Below are positions 33,609-41,790 of a DNA stretch of 64,000 nucleotides, one piece after another (position 1 is the first letter of the stretch; each line of letters opens with the position of its first letter). Made by a program: the position numbers and the translations under genes. The DNA is taken from the NCBI RefSeq assembly GCF_000018425.1, contig NC_010424.1, positions 1-64,000 of the forward strand, given 5' to 3'. Source of the stretch: Candidatus Desulforudis audaxviator MP104C (GTDB taxonomy: Bacteria; Bacillota; Desulfotomaculia; Desulfotomaculales; Desulforudaceae). A model generated the notes under the pieces. That model was not told where the DNA came from. It worked only from the letters and a program-made list of their open reading frames with translations, and made no database searches.

Positions 33609-34820
33609 TCAGCCCAGGGTAGCGAATTGCAGCACCTTCTCCACCGCCCGGGCGGTATCGTCCATGTCCGTCTCGGAGAGGGTCGGATGCACCAGGAAAA
33701 CCAGGGAAGTCTCCCCCAGCCCCTTGGCAATCGGCAATGGTTGGGCCGGCTGTAGTCCTTCTTTTTCAAACGCCTTCTCAAGATAAATCTCACTACAGCT
33801 TCCGCTATGGCACGGGATACCCTCGGCCCGTATCGCTTCTATCACCCGGTCCCGGTTCCAGCCGTCCCTTAGGGCTTCAGGGCGTAAGAAAGCATAATAC
33901 TTATAGTAAGCATGACCGATATCTTCCGGGGGCAAGGTAACGCGTAGCGCCGGTAGCTCGGCGAACCGTTCGGTCAGGATGGCGGCGTTCCGCCGCCTTT
34001 TTTCCACCCAGGTGGGCAGTTTATTCAGTTGCACCCGCCCGATAGCCGCCTGCATCTCGGTCAACCGCCAATTGGTGCCAAAAGACTCATGTAGCCAGCG
34101 AAAACCCGGCGGGTGTTCCCGGTGATAGACAGCATCATAGCTCTTGCCGTGATCCTTGTAGCTCCAGGCCCTCTCCCAGACTTCCCGGCGGTTGGTAGTA
34201 AGCATTCCGCCCTCGCCGCCGGTGGTTACGATCTTATCCTGGCAAAAGGAAAAAGCGGCCGCATCCCCAAAAGATCCTGTCGGCCGACCTTTGTACGTTG
34301 CACCATGCGCCTGCGCGCAGTCTTCAATTACGTAGAGCCCCTTCTCCCGAGCCAGTTCCAGGATGGGGTCCATTTCGCACGGCCACCCGGCTAAGTGCAC
34401 CGCGATGATCGCCTTAGTTTGGGGCGTCAGGACTGCGGCTGCAGTCTCGGCGGTAATGTTTTGGCTGACTGGGTCAACGTCGGCCATTACCGGCGTCACC
34501 CCCCGAACAACTGCGCAGCTGGCAGAAGCAATAAATGTCCGACATGGCACAATCACCTCATCGCCCGGCCCGATCCCCAGCGCGTGCAAGGCCAGTTCCA
34601 GAGCTACAGTTCCATTAGCGACGGCTACGGCGTACTCACAACCAGCAAAGTCAGCCCACTCCTGCTCAAACAAGCGCCCCTCCATTCCGGTCCAGTAGTT
34701 TACCCTGCCAGACTTGAGGGGTGCCGAAGCAGCCTGAATTTCGTCGTCCGTAAAAAAGGGCCAGGAGGGGAGAGGTATTGTACGAATAGGTTCTCCCCCG
34801 CTAACAGCCGGTATCGTCAC
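33609..34820 (-). CDS. DegT/DnrJ/EryC1/StrS-type sugar aminotransferase (LegC-like)
   Basis: A 403-residue PLP enzyme that adds an amino group to a keto sugar nucleotide. VANGTVALELALHALGIGPGDEV near residue 68 binds cofactor phosphate; the Schiff-base Lys is in FSFCQDKIVTTGGEGGM near residue 198; NWRLTEMQAAIGRVQL is near residue 275. It would convert the 4-keto product of the dehydratase, completing the path to the diacetamido sugar. GTG 34820 follows GGAGTGG. It reads toward the acetyltransferase gene on the other strand. Confidence 0.9.
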   Translation of the reverse strand: MTIPAVSGGEPIRTIPLPSWPFFTDDEIQAASAPLKSGRVNYWTGMEGRLFEQEWADFAGCEYAVAVANGTVALELALHALGIGPGDEVIVPCRTFIASASCAVVRGVTPVMADVDPVSQNITAETAAAVLTPQTKAIIAVHLAGWPCEMDPILELAREKGLYVIEDCAQAHGATYKGRPTGSFGDAAAFSFCQDKIVTTGGEGGMLTTNRREVWERAWSYKDHGKSYDAVYHREHPPGFRWLHESFGTNWRLTEMQAAIGRVQLNKLPTWVEKRRRNAAILTERFAELPALRVTLPPEDIGHAYYKYYAFLRPEALRDGWNRDRVIEAIRAEGIPCHSGSCSEIYLEKAFEKEGLQPAQPLPIAKGLGETSLVFLVHPTLSETDMDDTARAVEKVLQFATLG

Positions 34821-34908
34821 GATACAACCACTCCAAAACCATCCGGATGGTCGCTACTTTCCACACTTGGCAGTTTTCCGAGTTCAGTGCAGCTGTTTGC
34901 TCAACAAC

Positions 34909-35037
34909 AACAGCAGCAGCAATAACAATCCCCAGAGGTTGCTCTTTGGACATAAGGGCTGTAAGGGTAAGATATGATTCAGCAGGCAGGTTTGAGCCCG
35001 TCTCAGGCCTGCTTTTTCGCTCAAATCCGGGACAAAT
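34909..35037 (+). repeat. island-flanking direct repeat, copy B
   Basis: The second copy of the 130-bp sequence at 21279-21407, in the same orientation, with about 94 % identity by eye. It includes the terminator (about 34982-35019). It marks the far edge of the sugar island, directly before the convergent propeller gene. Confidence 0.9.
34912..34977 (+). pseudogene. 3' remnant of a third Cys-rich gene
   Basis: Twenty-one codons plus a stop read SSSNNNPQRLLFGHKGCKGK-I. This matches the C terminus of the Cys-rich protein at 20671 (SSSNNNPRSLLFGHKGCKGK-K). Upstream of the Ser codons the frame stays open but loses all similarity and has no start. It is the tail of a lost paralog, or of a copied gene, left when the island formed. 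Confidence 0.75.
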
Positions 35038-35051
35038 CCATTGTCTGCAGT

Positions 35052-36725
35052 TTACCGGAAAATTTGTTTCCAGAAGGGCGTGTTCTTCAAGATCTCCGTT
35101 TCCTGCTTAAACATCTTTGAGTTTTGCTCTAGTTCCAGGATGGTTCCCGCCTGTTCATCCAACTGCTGTCTGAACCGCATCTCTTTTTCCCTAAGCTGGT
35201 TGATGGCGTTCTTTTTTTGTTCAAGTTTGCCTTTAAGTTCCGCATTTTCCTCATTGAGGCTTTGCAGCTTGTTTTCCAGCAGTCGCTTATCCTTTTCCAG
35301 TGCCTTTATCTTCCCGTTTGCCTGGCTGATCTTATCCATCAGGGACTTCACCAGGATTTCCAGGGACCCTAATTCCTGAACCTTCTTTTCCAGGTCCGCC
35401 TCCAGGTTTTGAATCTGTTCGTTCTGGTCTAAAATGGTTTCCTTCATCTGGGCATTGGTCAGCCGCGAATCTTCCACCTCGAAGAACAGGCGGCGAAAAC
35501 TCCCGTCTATACGGCGCATGTGTTCGCCAAGTCCTTTTTGGCCGTAGTCCAAGCTCAGGTACTCCAGGCTCGGCAGCATCGGTTCCAGGGGCCGAAGATC
35601 TTGCGTCTCCGGTAGGGCTAGGCTGTACTCATCCGTTTCTCTGCTGTCCTGGAACACGGTGGCGAGGAGGGCCACGGCGGTGCTCCCGGTGTCAAAGGTG
35701 GCCGTGGTATTCAGCCCTTGTCTTTTGTATAGATCCAGAGCCAGAAAATTGGTGCGCAAAAGCTTCTGGTACTGGTCTTTTAACACCGGGTCGTTGAAGG
35801 TGCTCCCGCCGTCAAGGGAGGTGCACTGGTAGATGCCTTCAATCTGCTGCCAGAAAACTACGACCCGGTCTTCCCACACACCGACGGTTGGGGTGTACGC
35901 ATTAACACCGGCTAGAGACAGAAACTGTTCTTTCTGCCACCCGCCGACCATCCAACCCCCTCTGGTTTTACGACGGTAAATGACCCGGTAATTCATGCCG
36001 TCTGACCTGGTCCAGGTCAGGTGCAGTGTGCCTGCTTCATCCGCTACCAAGCAGGGGTACAGATTGCTTCGGTCGGAGTCGGTGATGTGCGTGGGTTCCG
36101 TCCAGCGCCCCGTATCTGCGGGCCGAGCACGGTAAACGAGCTGGTACTTGGATCTGGTGCTGACCTGGTACACCAGGTGGATGGTTCCTTCCCGGTCCAG
36201 GATAACCGCGCCCTGGTTCTGACCGGGGCCGAGGCCGTGGTCGATCACCTCCGGCGGATTCCATTGGCCGTTACCTTTGAAACAGAATTTGACTCTCCAG
36301 ATTTCCTCCAGGGGATTATCCGTGAAATAGGTGATGTGTGGAGTTCCAGAGTTGTCAACCAGGACGTTCTGGTAGGTAATCCTCTCATCTTCGACCCATT
36401 TCCGATCCAGGACGTCGGTTGACGCCTTGTCGCCGTGCCAGCACACGTAAACCAGGTGTCCTCTGTTAAGTTTGCAGGTGATATGAAGTTTCTCGATATC
36501 GCTGATGGTGAAGGAAAAGAAACCGTTATAGTCAGACACCAATTCTATCCAGTCGGTCCAGTGCTGTCCTTTGTCCAGTGAACACCGGCCGAGCAGCTTG
36601 TCTTCCGTACACCGGAGCGACCAGATGCAGTGTTCATTCTTAATGTACAATGCCTCCTGCCCCAGGATCCCCTTGTTACGTGTGACGCGCAAAGCATTGT
36701 ACCTGTACGCAGTTTTCCCTTCCAT
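35052..36725 (-). CDS. sialidase-like beta-propeller with C-terminal coiled coil
   Basis: A 557-residue protein. Residues 1-400 show repeated beta-blade patterns and two Asp boxes, SLDKGQHW (49-56) and SLDGGSTF (303-310), typical of sialidase/BNR propellers. Repeats such as GTPHITYF, GTIHLVYQ and GTLHLTWTR mark blades. Residues about 425-545 are a long Glu/Lys/Gln coiled coil ending in FWKQIFR. There is no signal peptide, which fits assembly from the mother cell onto a spore. It lies next to the nonulosonic-acid island, so it may bind that sugar. An intact sialidase catalytic set is not evident. Binding and location are inferences. Confidence 0.75.
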   Translation of the reverse strand: MEGKTAYRYNALRVTRNKGILGQEALYIKNEHCIWSLRCTEDKLLGRCSLDKGQHWTDWIELVSDYNGFFSFTISDIEKLHITCKLNRGHLVYVCWHGDKASTDVLDRKWVEDERITYQNVLVDNSGTPHITYFTDNPLEEIWRVKFCFKGNGQWNPPEVIDHGLGPGQNQGAVILDREGTIHLVYQVSTRSKYQLVYRARPADTGRWTEPTHITDSDRSNLYPCLVADEAGTLHLTWTRSDGMNYRVIYRRKTRGGWMVGGWQKEQFLSLAGVNAYTPTVGVWEDRVVVFWQQIEGIYQCTSLDGGSTFNDPVLKDQYQKLLRTNFLALDLYKRQGLNTTATFDTGSTAVALLATVFQDSRETDEYSLALPETQDLRPLEPMLPSLEYLSLDYGQKGLGEHMRRIDGSFRRLFFEVEDSRLTNAQMKETILDQNEQIQNLEADLEKKVQELGSLEILVKSLMDKISQANGKIKALEKDKRLLENKLQSLNEENAELKGKLEQKKNAINQLREKEMRFRQQLDEQAGTILELEQNSKMFKQETEILKNTPFWKQIFR

Positions 36726-36838
36726 ACTGGGTTCACCCCTATCCTACTTGATCATATTCTTAGCCTTCCATCATACATATGCACGGGGCGGCCAATCTTC
36801 CACAGCGCACCATACCGATCTGATACGGTGAGGCTGTG

Positions 36839-36849
36839 CAATTAACCAG
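36839..36849 (+). repeat. target-site duplication, left copy
   Basis: CAATTAACCAG occurs here and again at 38420-38430, flanking the insertion sequence. One more base (T) also matches on the right side. Duplications of 8-11 bp are expected after transposition. Confidence 0.75.
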
Positions 36850-36893
36850 TGAGTGTAAGGTTTAAGTAGGAGATGTGAGGTCGGAAATAGAAG

Positions 36894-36954
36894 TGAGACC
36901 TCAAAACGGCTTCCCCTGAGGGGAAGCCCTCCCCGCCAAAGGAGTGAGGTCTCA
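36894..36954 (+). promoter_or_regulatory. RBS-hiding hairpin ahead of the transposase
   Basis: Outer pair TGAGACCTC (36894-36902) and GAGGTCTCA (36946-36954), with an inner perfect 9-bp stem GGCTTCCCC/GGGGAAGCC (36908-36928). In a transcript entering from outside, the fold would cover the A of the ATG start and crowd the AAAGGAG site. This is a common way for insertion sequences to block translation from read-in RNA. Confidence 0.7.
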
Positions 36955-38372
36955 TGTTCAAGATTCGCTTTCTGCTTGAGGTAGTCCTGTTTCTGGCCAA
37001 GGGAATTTTTGAGGTGTTCAGGTCGGTGCGCAATATGGATGAGTTGGAAGAGCGGGTGCAGCGGTTGGTTCAACAGGCAGGCGGCAAAATGCTGGAGGAG
37101 GCGCTGGCACACATTGACCTTGAGTTAAGCGGCAAGCGGGATCCAGCCCTCAAGAACGTGGGACAGCGGTCGCGGACCCTGGTCACCAGCTTCGGTGAGA
37201 TTACGGTTAAGCGCCGACTGTACCGTAACCAGAAGACCGGCGCGTACCGGTTCCTTCTGGACGAAGCCTTGGGAATCCCTGAACGCCAACGGGTGACACC
37301 GCGGATGACCCGTATGATCCTGGAGCTAGGCACGGAGATGCCCTTCAGGCGCGCGGCCCGGGTTATGGGTTTTCTAGTACCGGGGATTCACTGGATGACC
37401 GTCTGGTCTAAGGTTCAGGATGCTGGAGAAAAGGCCGCCCGGGATGCTGAGGCACTACGCGAGGCCGTCTTTGAAGACGGTGTGGTCCCTGAAGGCGGCA
37501 AGGAGGTTCGGGAGTTATCCATTGAAGCCGATGGTGTAGTAATACCCTTGCAGCGGTCGCCCAAGGCGTTTGGTGAGATCAAGCTGTTTATCGGCTACGA
37601 GGGCAGGGAACAAAAGACCCGGAAACTGGTGAACCGTTACACGGTGGCCACCGCCAGGGGCAGCCGGGTGGCTTGGGAAGACACCGGGGCGGCCTTCGGC
37701 CACAAGTGGGACCTTAGCAGGGTAGAGCGGATCCGCATTGGTGGGGACGGCGCCGAGTGGATCAAACAAGGCCTGGAGATGTTCCCCGGGGCGACTTACC
37801 ACCTTGACCCCTTCCACCTGCGCCGGCGTTTAACCGAGGCTTTAAGTTACAGCAGCAACGTCTATGAAACTGTCACCGAAGGGTTAGCCGAGCTAAACCA
37901 AGATGCGGTAGTTTCCGCCTTGGACCAGGCGATTCGGGTCAACCGGGGTGCACGCCGTAACGGGATCATGCGGCTTAAGGAGTATCTCCTGGCTAACTGG
38001 CAAGGTATCGCCGCCTTGCCGGAGGGAGACCGTTTAGGTGCGATCGAGGGCCAGGTCCGTCACACCATCGCCAGGCGAACAAAGCGGATTGGGGCGCGTT
38101 GGAGCCCGGCCGGTGCGGAACGGATGGGACGCCTGTTAGCGGTACGGGCTAATGATGAGCTGGACAGATACGTGGTACACTCGGAACCCCGGTTCGACCT
38201 ACTGAAAAAGGCTGTCGGAGCCGAGGCAATCCAACTGCCCAAACGCTTCGGCAAAGATCCCGAGGCCTGGCTTCAAGCCAACGTGCCCGCCCTTGAAGGA
38301 CCGCACGCCGGAAAACACTGGGTCAAGCACATAGTAAGAGAGATTAGTTCACCGAGGTGGTCTACGGTCTAA
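36954..38372 (+). CDS. ISLre2-family transposase
   Basis: A 472-residue UPF0236/ISLre2-type transposase. Family features are TSFGEITVKRRLYRNQKTG near residue 80, VRELSIEADGVVIPLQ near residue 190 and RIRIGGDGAEWIKQGL near residue 262, with YHLDPFHLRRRL near residue 280. The conserved acidic residues needed for strand transfer appear present. ATG 36954 follows AAAGGAG. The reading frame is intact. Confidence 0.93.
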   Translation: MFKIRFLLEVVLFLAKGIFEVFRSVRNMDELEERVQRLVQQAGGKMLEEALAHIDLELSGKRDPALKNVGQRSRTLVTSFGEITVKRRLYRNQKTGAYRFLLDEALGIPERQRVTPRMTRMILELGTEMPFRRAARVMGFLVPGIHWMTVWSKVQDAGEKAARDAEALREAVFEDGVVPEGGKEVRELSIEADGVVIPLQRSPKAFGEIKLFIGYEGREQKTRKLVNRYTVATARGSRVAWEDTGAAFGHKWDLSRVERIRIGGDGAEWIKQGLEMFPGATYHLDPFHLRRRLTEALSYSSNVYETVTEGLAELNQDAVVSALDQAIRVNRGARRNGIMRLKEYLLANWQGIAALPEGDRLGAIEGQVRHTIARRTKRIGARWSPAGAERMGRLLAVRANDELDRYVVHSEPRFDLLKKAVGAEAIQLPKRFGKDPEAWLQANVPALEGPHAGKHWVKHIVREISSPRWSTV

Positions 38373-38419
38373 TTCAAATTAAATCGGCTGGGAGATCGCC
38401 TACTAAGTCTTGACACGGA

Positions 38420-38430
38420 CAATTAACCAG
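38420..38430 (+). repeat. target-site duplication, right copy
   Basis: CAATTAACCAG, identical to 36839-36849. It lies just 6 bp before the -35 element of the tRNA-Ser(GGA) promoter, so the insertion landed at the edge of, but not in, that promoter. Confidence 0.75.
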
Positions 38431-38436
38431 TTCCGC

Positions 38437-38465
38437 TTGAAAGCGGGATTGATCGGTGGTAAAAT
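38437..38465 (+). promoter_or_regulatory. promoter of tRNA-Ser(GGA)
   Basis: TTGAAA (38437-38442) and TAAAAT (38460-38465) with a 17-bp spacer, about 55 bp before the tRNA. Confidence 0.7.
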
Positions 38466-38520
38466 GTAAATCACGGTTGTCGGCGGGTTTGAGAGTCCAA
38501 AGACGGACCTTTTTTCATCC

Positions 38521-38610
38521 GGAGAGATGGCCGAGCGGATGAAGGCGCACGCCTGGAGAGCGTGTGGGCGGGTAACTGCCTCGTGGGTTCGAATCCCACT
38601 CTCTCCGCCA
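38521..38610 (+). tRNA. tRNA-Ser (GGA)
   Basis: A 90-nt class II tRNA with encoded CCA. The anticodon stem CACGC/GCGTG encloses CTGGAGA, anticodon GGA at 38555-38557 (UCC/UCU codons). It is the fourth tRNA-Ser of this window and the one a TCC T-box specifier would bind. Confidence 0.96.
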
Positions 38611-38626
38611 TAAAAAAGTTAAAAGG

Positions 38627-38904
38627 TTTGGCCGTGCTAGATGGGGAGGTAGCGGTGCCCTGTAACCCGCAATCCGCTATAGCGGGGTTGAATTCCTGTC
38701 CGAGGGCTTGGCTTGTGGGGTCCGGCTGTGATAAGGGGTGTTGACGGTTGGGTCTTGCGCGACGGAGCTTCTCGAACCGTGTCAGATCCTGACGGAAGCA
38801 GCACTAAGGGAAATCCTCCGGGTGCCGCGAGGGTGCCTGACCCGAGCTACCTGCTACAGTAACGCCCGGAAGTCATTGTTCAGAGACAGGTGCACGGCTG
38901 CTTT
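38627..38904 (+). ncRNA. ffs: signal recognition particle RNA, large Gram-positive type
   Basis: About 278 nt. The 5' Alu part GCCGTGCTAGATGGGGAGGT is at 38631-38650, the S-domain hairpin GTCAGATCCTGACGGAAGCA lies near 38780, and the 3' arm GTGCACGGC is near 38890. The 5' GCCGTGC pairs with 3' GCACGGC. The size and Alu domain match the long scRNA of spore-forming Firmicutes. With Ffh it targets nascent membrane proteins. It is next to tRNA-Ser and upstream of dnaX, a familiar arrangement. Confidence 0.94.
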
Positions 38905-38910
38905 GATTAG

Positions 38911-38936
38911 AAGAGGTGGCAAAACCACCTCTTTCC
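38911..38936 (+). terminator. terminator of SRP RNA
   Basis: AAGAGGTGG (38911-38919), loop CAAAA, CCACCTCTT (38925-38933); a perfect 9-bp stem with a short T-rich end. The following gap to 39141 has a possible TATAAT at 38996-39001 for dnaX. Confidence 0.85.
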
Positions 38937-39141
38937 TAATTTGGTGTGGTAACGGTTTGCTCTGGTAGTTGGTGGTTGGTTGCGTCGTTTGAGTGTATAA
39001 TGAGGAGTAGTCCCGCGGATGAAATGGCTTTTGAGGGGCCTTATGGGTGAGCTGCATTGCGCCTGGACGAGGTGCACAACCCGGAACGGCTGAAGTTCTG
39101 AAACTGGAAGACCGGGAAAGAGCTAAACGGGGGGTAACATC

Positions 39142-40485
39142 TTGCCTTACCAGACCCTGTACCGGACTTGGCGGCCGCAGCGTTTCGGGGAGATCGTCGG
39201 CCAGGACCACGTGGTCCGGACGTTGCAGAACGCCGTGCGGGCGGAACGGGTGGCCCACGCCTACCTGTTTTGCGGCCCGCGTGGCACGGGTAAGACCACT
39301 GCGGCGAAGGTGCTGGCCAAGGCCGTGAATTGCACCGAGCGGGACGGCGCCGAGCCCTGCGGGGAGTGTGCTTCCTGCGTATCCATCGGCACCGGGTCGG
39401 CGGTGGACGTGCTCGAGATCGACGCGGCCTCCAACCGGGGAGTGGACGAGGTGCGCGAACTGCGGGAGCGGGTGAAGTTCCACCCGGCGGCCGGGCGCTT
39501 TAAGGTGTACATCATCGACGAGGTTCACATGCTCACTAACGAAGCCTTCAACGCTCTCCTGAAGACCCTGGAGGAGCCGCCGCCGCACGTGATCTTCGTA
39601 CTGGCCACCACCGAGCCGCACAAGGTGCCCCTGACGATCATCTCACGCTGCCAGCGCTTCGATTTCCGGCGCATCGGCCGGCCGGACCTCGTCTCCAGAT
39701 TGGAGGAAGTGGCCGCCCAGGCCGGGCTGGCGGTGGAAAGCGGGGTATTGGCCCTGATCGCCCGGGTGGCGGACGGGAGCCTCCGGGACGCCCTCGGCAT
39801 CCTGGACCAGGCCGCCGCCCTCGGTGGGAACCGGGTCACCCTGGCCGACCTGCACAGCATCTTGGGGACTGTCACCGGGGAAGTGCTGGAGAGGCTGGTG
39901 GGTCACCTGGCCGCCGGGGAAACCGGAGCGGCCCTGCTGGTGCTGCAGGAGGTGGAGGCCCAGGGCAAGGAACTTCGAATCATCGCCCGGGAACTGACCG
40001 ATTACCTGCGCGGCCTGCTCTACGGCGCTTTCGGCGCCGGGGGGGCGACAAGGTCGGATCTGGACCGGGAAAGGCTGATCGAGTTTCTGGCGCTGTTTGC
40101 GCGGGCCGAGCAGGAAATGCGATTTGCCACGCGCCAGATTCTGCCCCTGGAACTGGCGGTGGTCCGCGCCGGCCGATCGCTGTCCGGTGTCGGTGACGGG
40201 CCGCGGTTGCCCGAACCCGAAAAGAACCTGGAACTGGAGCGGGTGTGGGAAGAGGTGCTGGCCGAGTTCCGGCGGCGCAAACCGCCGGTCGCTCCCTGGC
40301 TGGCCCGCGCGGAGCCCGTGGCGGCCGGTTCCCGGAAGCTGGTGTTGAAATTCAGGGACACCCTGGCAAAGGAAAAGGTTGCTTTACCGGAGAACAAGGT
40401 TATACTGGAGAATATTCTAAATCTATTCTACCCCGGTCGCTGGCAGATCATCTGCGTGGTGGATGAGACGCCGCCGAAACGGTAA
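39142..40485 (+). CDS. dnaX: DNA polymerase III gamma/tau subunit
   Basis: DnaX is the clamp-loader ATPase of the replisome. Walker A GPRGTGKTTAAKVLA is near residue 45, the zinc site CGECASC near 74, DEVHMLTNEAFNALLKTLEEPP near 125 and the SRC motif IISRCQRFDF near 168. At 447 residues it is shorter than usual tau proteins (about 550-640), so the C-terminal polymerase-binding part is reduced. The start is TTG 39142. It is followed by ybaB and recR, the classic dnaX-ybaB-recR group. Confidence 0.95.
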   Translation: MPYQTLYRTWRPQRFGEIVGQDHVVRTLQNAVRAERVAHAYLFCGPRGTGKTTAAKVLAKAVNCTERDGAEPCGECASCVSIGTGSAVDVLEIDAASNRGVDEVRELRERVKFHPAAGRFKVYIIDEVHMLTNEAFNALLKTLEEPPPHVIFVLATTEPHKVPLTIISRCQRFDFRRIGRPDLVSRLEEVAAQAGLAVESGVLALIARVADGSLRDALGILDQAAALGGNRVTLADLHSILGTVTGEVLERLVGHLAAGETGAALLVLQEVEAQGKELRIIARELTDYLRGLLYGAFGAGGATRSDLDRERLIEFLALFARAEQEMRFATRQILPLELAVVRAGRSLSGVGDGPRLPEPEKNLELERVWEEVLAEFRRRKPPVAPWLARAEPVAAGSRKLVLKFRDTLAKEKVALPENKVILENILNLFYPGRWQIICVVDETPPKR

Positions 40486-40502
40486 GGAGGGTATTTGCCA
40501 TC

Positions 40503-40811
40503 TTGGGAATCAACAAGATGATGAAACAGGTTCAGGAAATCCAGGCCAAAATGGTCCGGCTGCAGGAGGAACTGGGCGAGCGGACGGTGGAAGCCACGGT
40601 GGGCGGCGGGGCCGTCAAGGTCGTGGCCAACGGCCGGCAGGAGGTCTTAAGTATTGAAATCCTGCCCGAAGCCATCGATCCGGAAGACGTAGAGATGCTC
40701 CAGGACCTGGTGCTGACCGCGGTCAACGAGGCGCTGCGCCAGTCACGGGAGATGGTGGCCGGCGAAATGAGCAAACTGACCGGAGGTCTGAAAATCCCCG
40801 GCATGTTCTAG
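40503..40811 (+). CDS. ybaB: YbaB/EbfC-family nucleoid-associated protein
   Basis: A 102-residue DNA-binding protein that coats or shapes the nucleoid. The N-terminal Met/Gln/Lys-rich helix INKMMKQVQEIQAKMVRLQ and the core VEATVGGGAVKVVANGRQEV are diagnostic. The start is TTG 40503, 12 bp from TAAGGAGG. It sits between dnaX and recR as in most bacteria. Confidence 0.94.
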   Translation: MGINKMMKQVQEIQAKMVRLQEELGERTVEATVGGGAVKVVANGRQEVLSIEILPEAIDPEDVEMLQDLVLTAVNEALRQSREMVAGEMSKLTGGLKIPGMF

Positions 40812-40841
40812 AACAACGGCTGGACAGGGAGCGCGAGAGGT

Positions 40842-41438
40842 TTGCAGTATTCCCGTTCGGTGGGCCGCCTGATCGAGGAACTGGCCAGGCTACCGGGGAT
40901 CGGCCCGAAAACGGCGCAGAGGCTGGCTTTTCACCTGGTCACTGCGCCGCGGGAGGCGGCCGAGAGCTTGAGCCGGGCTATTCTGGAAGCCCGCGACAAA
41001 CTGGTGTTCTGCCGGGTGTGCGCCAACATCGCCGATGAGAACCCGTGCGGCATCTGCCGTGATCAGAACCGTGACCACGGTCTGATCTGCGTGGTTGAAC
41101 GGCCCCGCGACGTCCTGGCCGTCGAAAAGGCGCACGGCTACCGGGGACTCTACCACGTTCTGAACGGCAGCCTGTCGCCGCTGCAGGGCGTGGGCCCCGA
41201 GGAGCTGAACATCGCGGCCCTGGTAACGCGGGTCCGGGAAGGTACCGTCCGGGAAGTGATCGTGGCCACCAACGCCACCGTGGAGGGCGAGGCCACGGCC
41301 CTGTACCTGGCCCGGCTGCTCCGTCCCCTGAACGTCCGGGTTACCCGGCTGGCTTTTGGGCTGCCGGTGGGTTCCGACCTGGAGTATGCCGACGGCCGGA
41401 CTTTGGCCCGGGCCATCGAGGGTCGGCGAGAGGTATAA
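40842..41438 (+). CDS. recR: recombination protein RecR
   Basis: RecR forms a ring with RecO and aids RecA loading at gaps. The 198-residue protein has the helix-hairpin-helix LPGIGPKTAQRLAFHL near residue 20, the zinc finger CRVCANIADENPCGIC near 57-72 and a Toprim domain (CVVERPRDVLAVEK) near residue 85. TTG 40842 follows GAGAGG. It is followed by bofA, as in other spore-formers. Confidence 0.95.
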   Translation: MQYSRSVGRLIEELARLPGIGPKTAQRLAFHLVTAPREAAESLSRAILEARDKLVFCRVCANIADENPCGICRDQNRDHGLICVVERPRDVLAVEKAHGYRGLYHVLNGSLSPLQGVGPEELNIAALVTRVREGTVREVIVATNATVEGEATALYLARLLRPLNVRVTRLAFGLPVGSDLEYADGRTLARAIEGRREV

Positions 41439-41501
41439 TTTGCCTTCCGGGATGCATATGTTTTTGGTAACCATAGAGGGGTATCCCGGGAGGTGCTTGC
41501 G

Positions 41502-41762
41502 GTGGATTGGAAACTGATTCTATTGGGTCTGTTGGGGTTGGCGGGGCTGTACCTGGTGGGATCCTTTTTCGTGACGCCTTTGAAATACCTGTACCGCCTG
41601 TTCGCCTATGCGGCCGTGGGCATCATCCTGCTGGTCATGGTGAACCTGGGCGGATCCTTTTTCGGCTTTCACATCGCTTTCAATCCGTTTACCGTCCTGA
41701 CTGCCGGGCTGCTCCAGGTTCCGGGAGTGATTCTCCTGGTCCTGCTCACGCTGATGATCTGA
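41502..41762 (+). CDS. bofA: BofA-family inhibitor of pro-sigma-K processing
   Basis: An 86-residue membrane protein with two or three hydrophobic segments (LILLGLLGLAGLYLVGSFFV, then LFAYAAVGIILLVMVNLGGS) and the family ending NPFTVLTAGLLQVPGVILLVLL. BofA holds the protease SpoIVFB inactive until the forespore signals, delaying sigma-K. GTG 41502 is 8 bp from GGGAGG; GTG 41493 overlaps that site. Its presence fits the sigma-K-like promoters seen elsewhere in this window. Confidence 0.9.
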   Translation: MDWKLILLGLLGLAGLYLVGSFFVTPLKYLYRLFAYAAVGIILLVMVNLGGSFFGFHIAFNPFTVLTAGLLQVPGVILLVLLTLMI

Positions 41763-41790
41763 AATCTGGGATGAAGGCGTTTGCCGTGCG

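Larger units (their letters stand above)
36850..38419 (+). mobile_element. ISLre2-type insertion sequence
   Basis: About 1570 bp with one transposase gene. The left end (36853-36874) and the reverse complement of the right end (38417 back to 38396) share GTGT and TTAGTAGG/TAAGTAGG and match at about 16 of 22 bases, so they are the terminal inverted repeats. An 11-bp direct repeat flanks the element. The open frame and intact ends suggest a recent and possibly active copy. Confidence 0.85.

Noticed and set aside
22211-34908. Prophage or integrative element
   Set aside because: There is no integrase, phage or conjugation gene, and the flanking repeat is a gene 3' end, not a tRNA attachment site.
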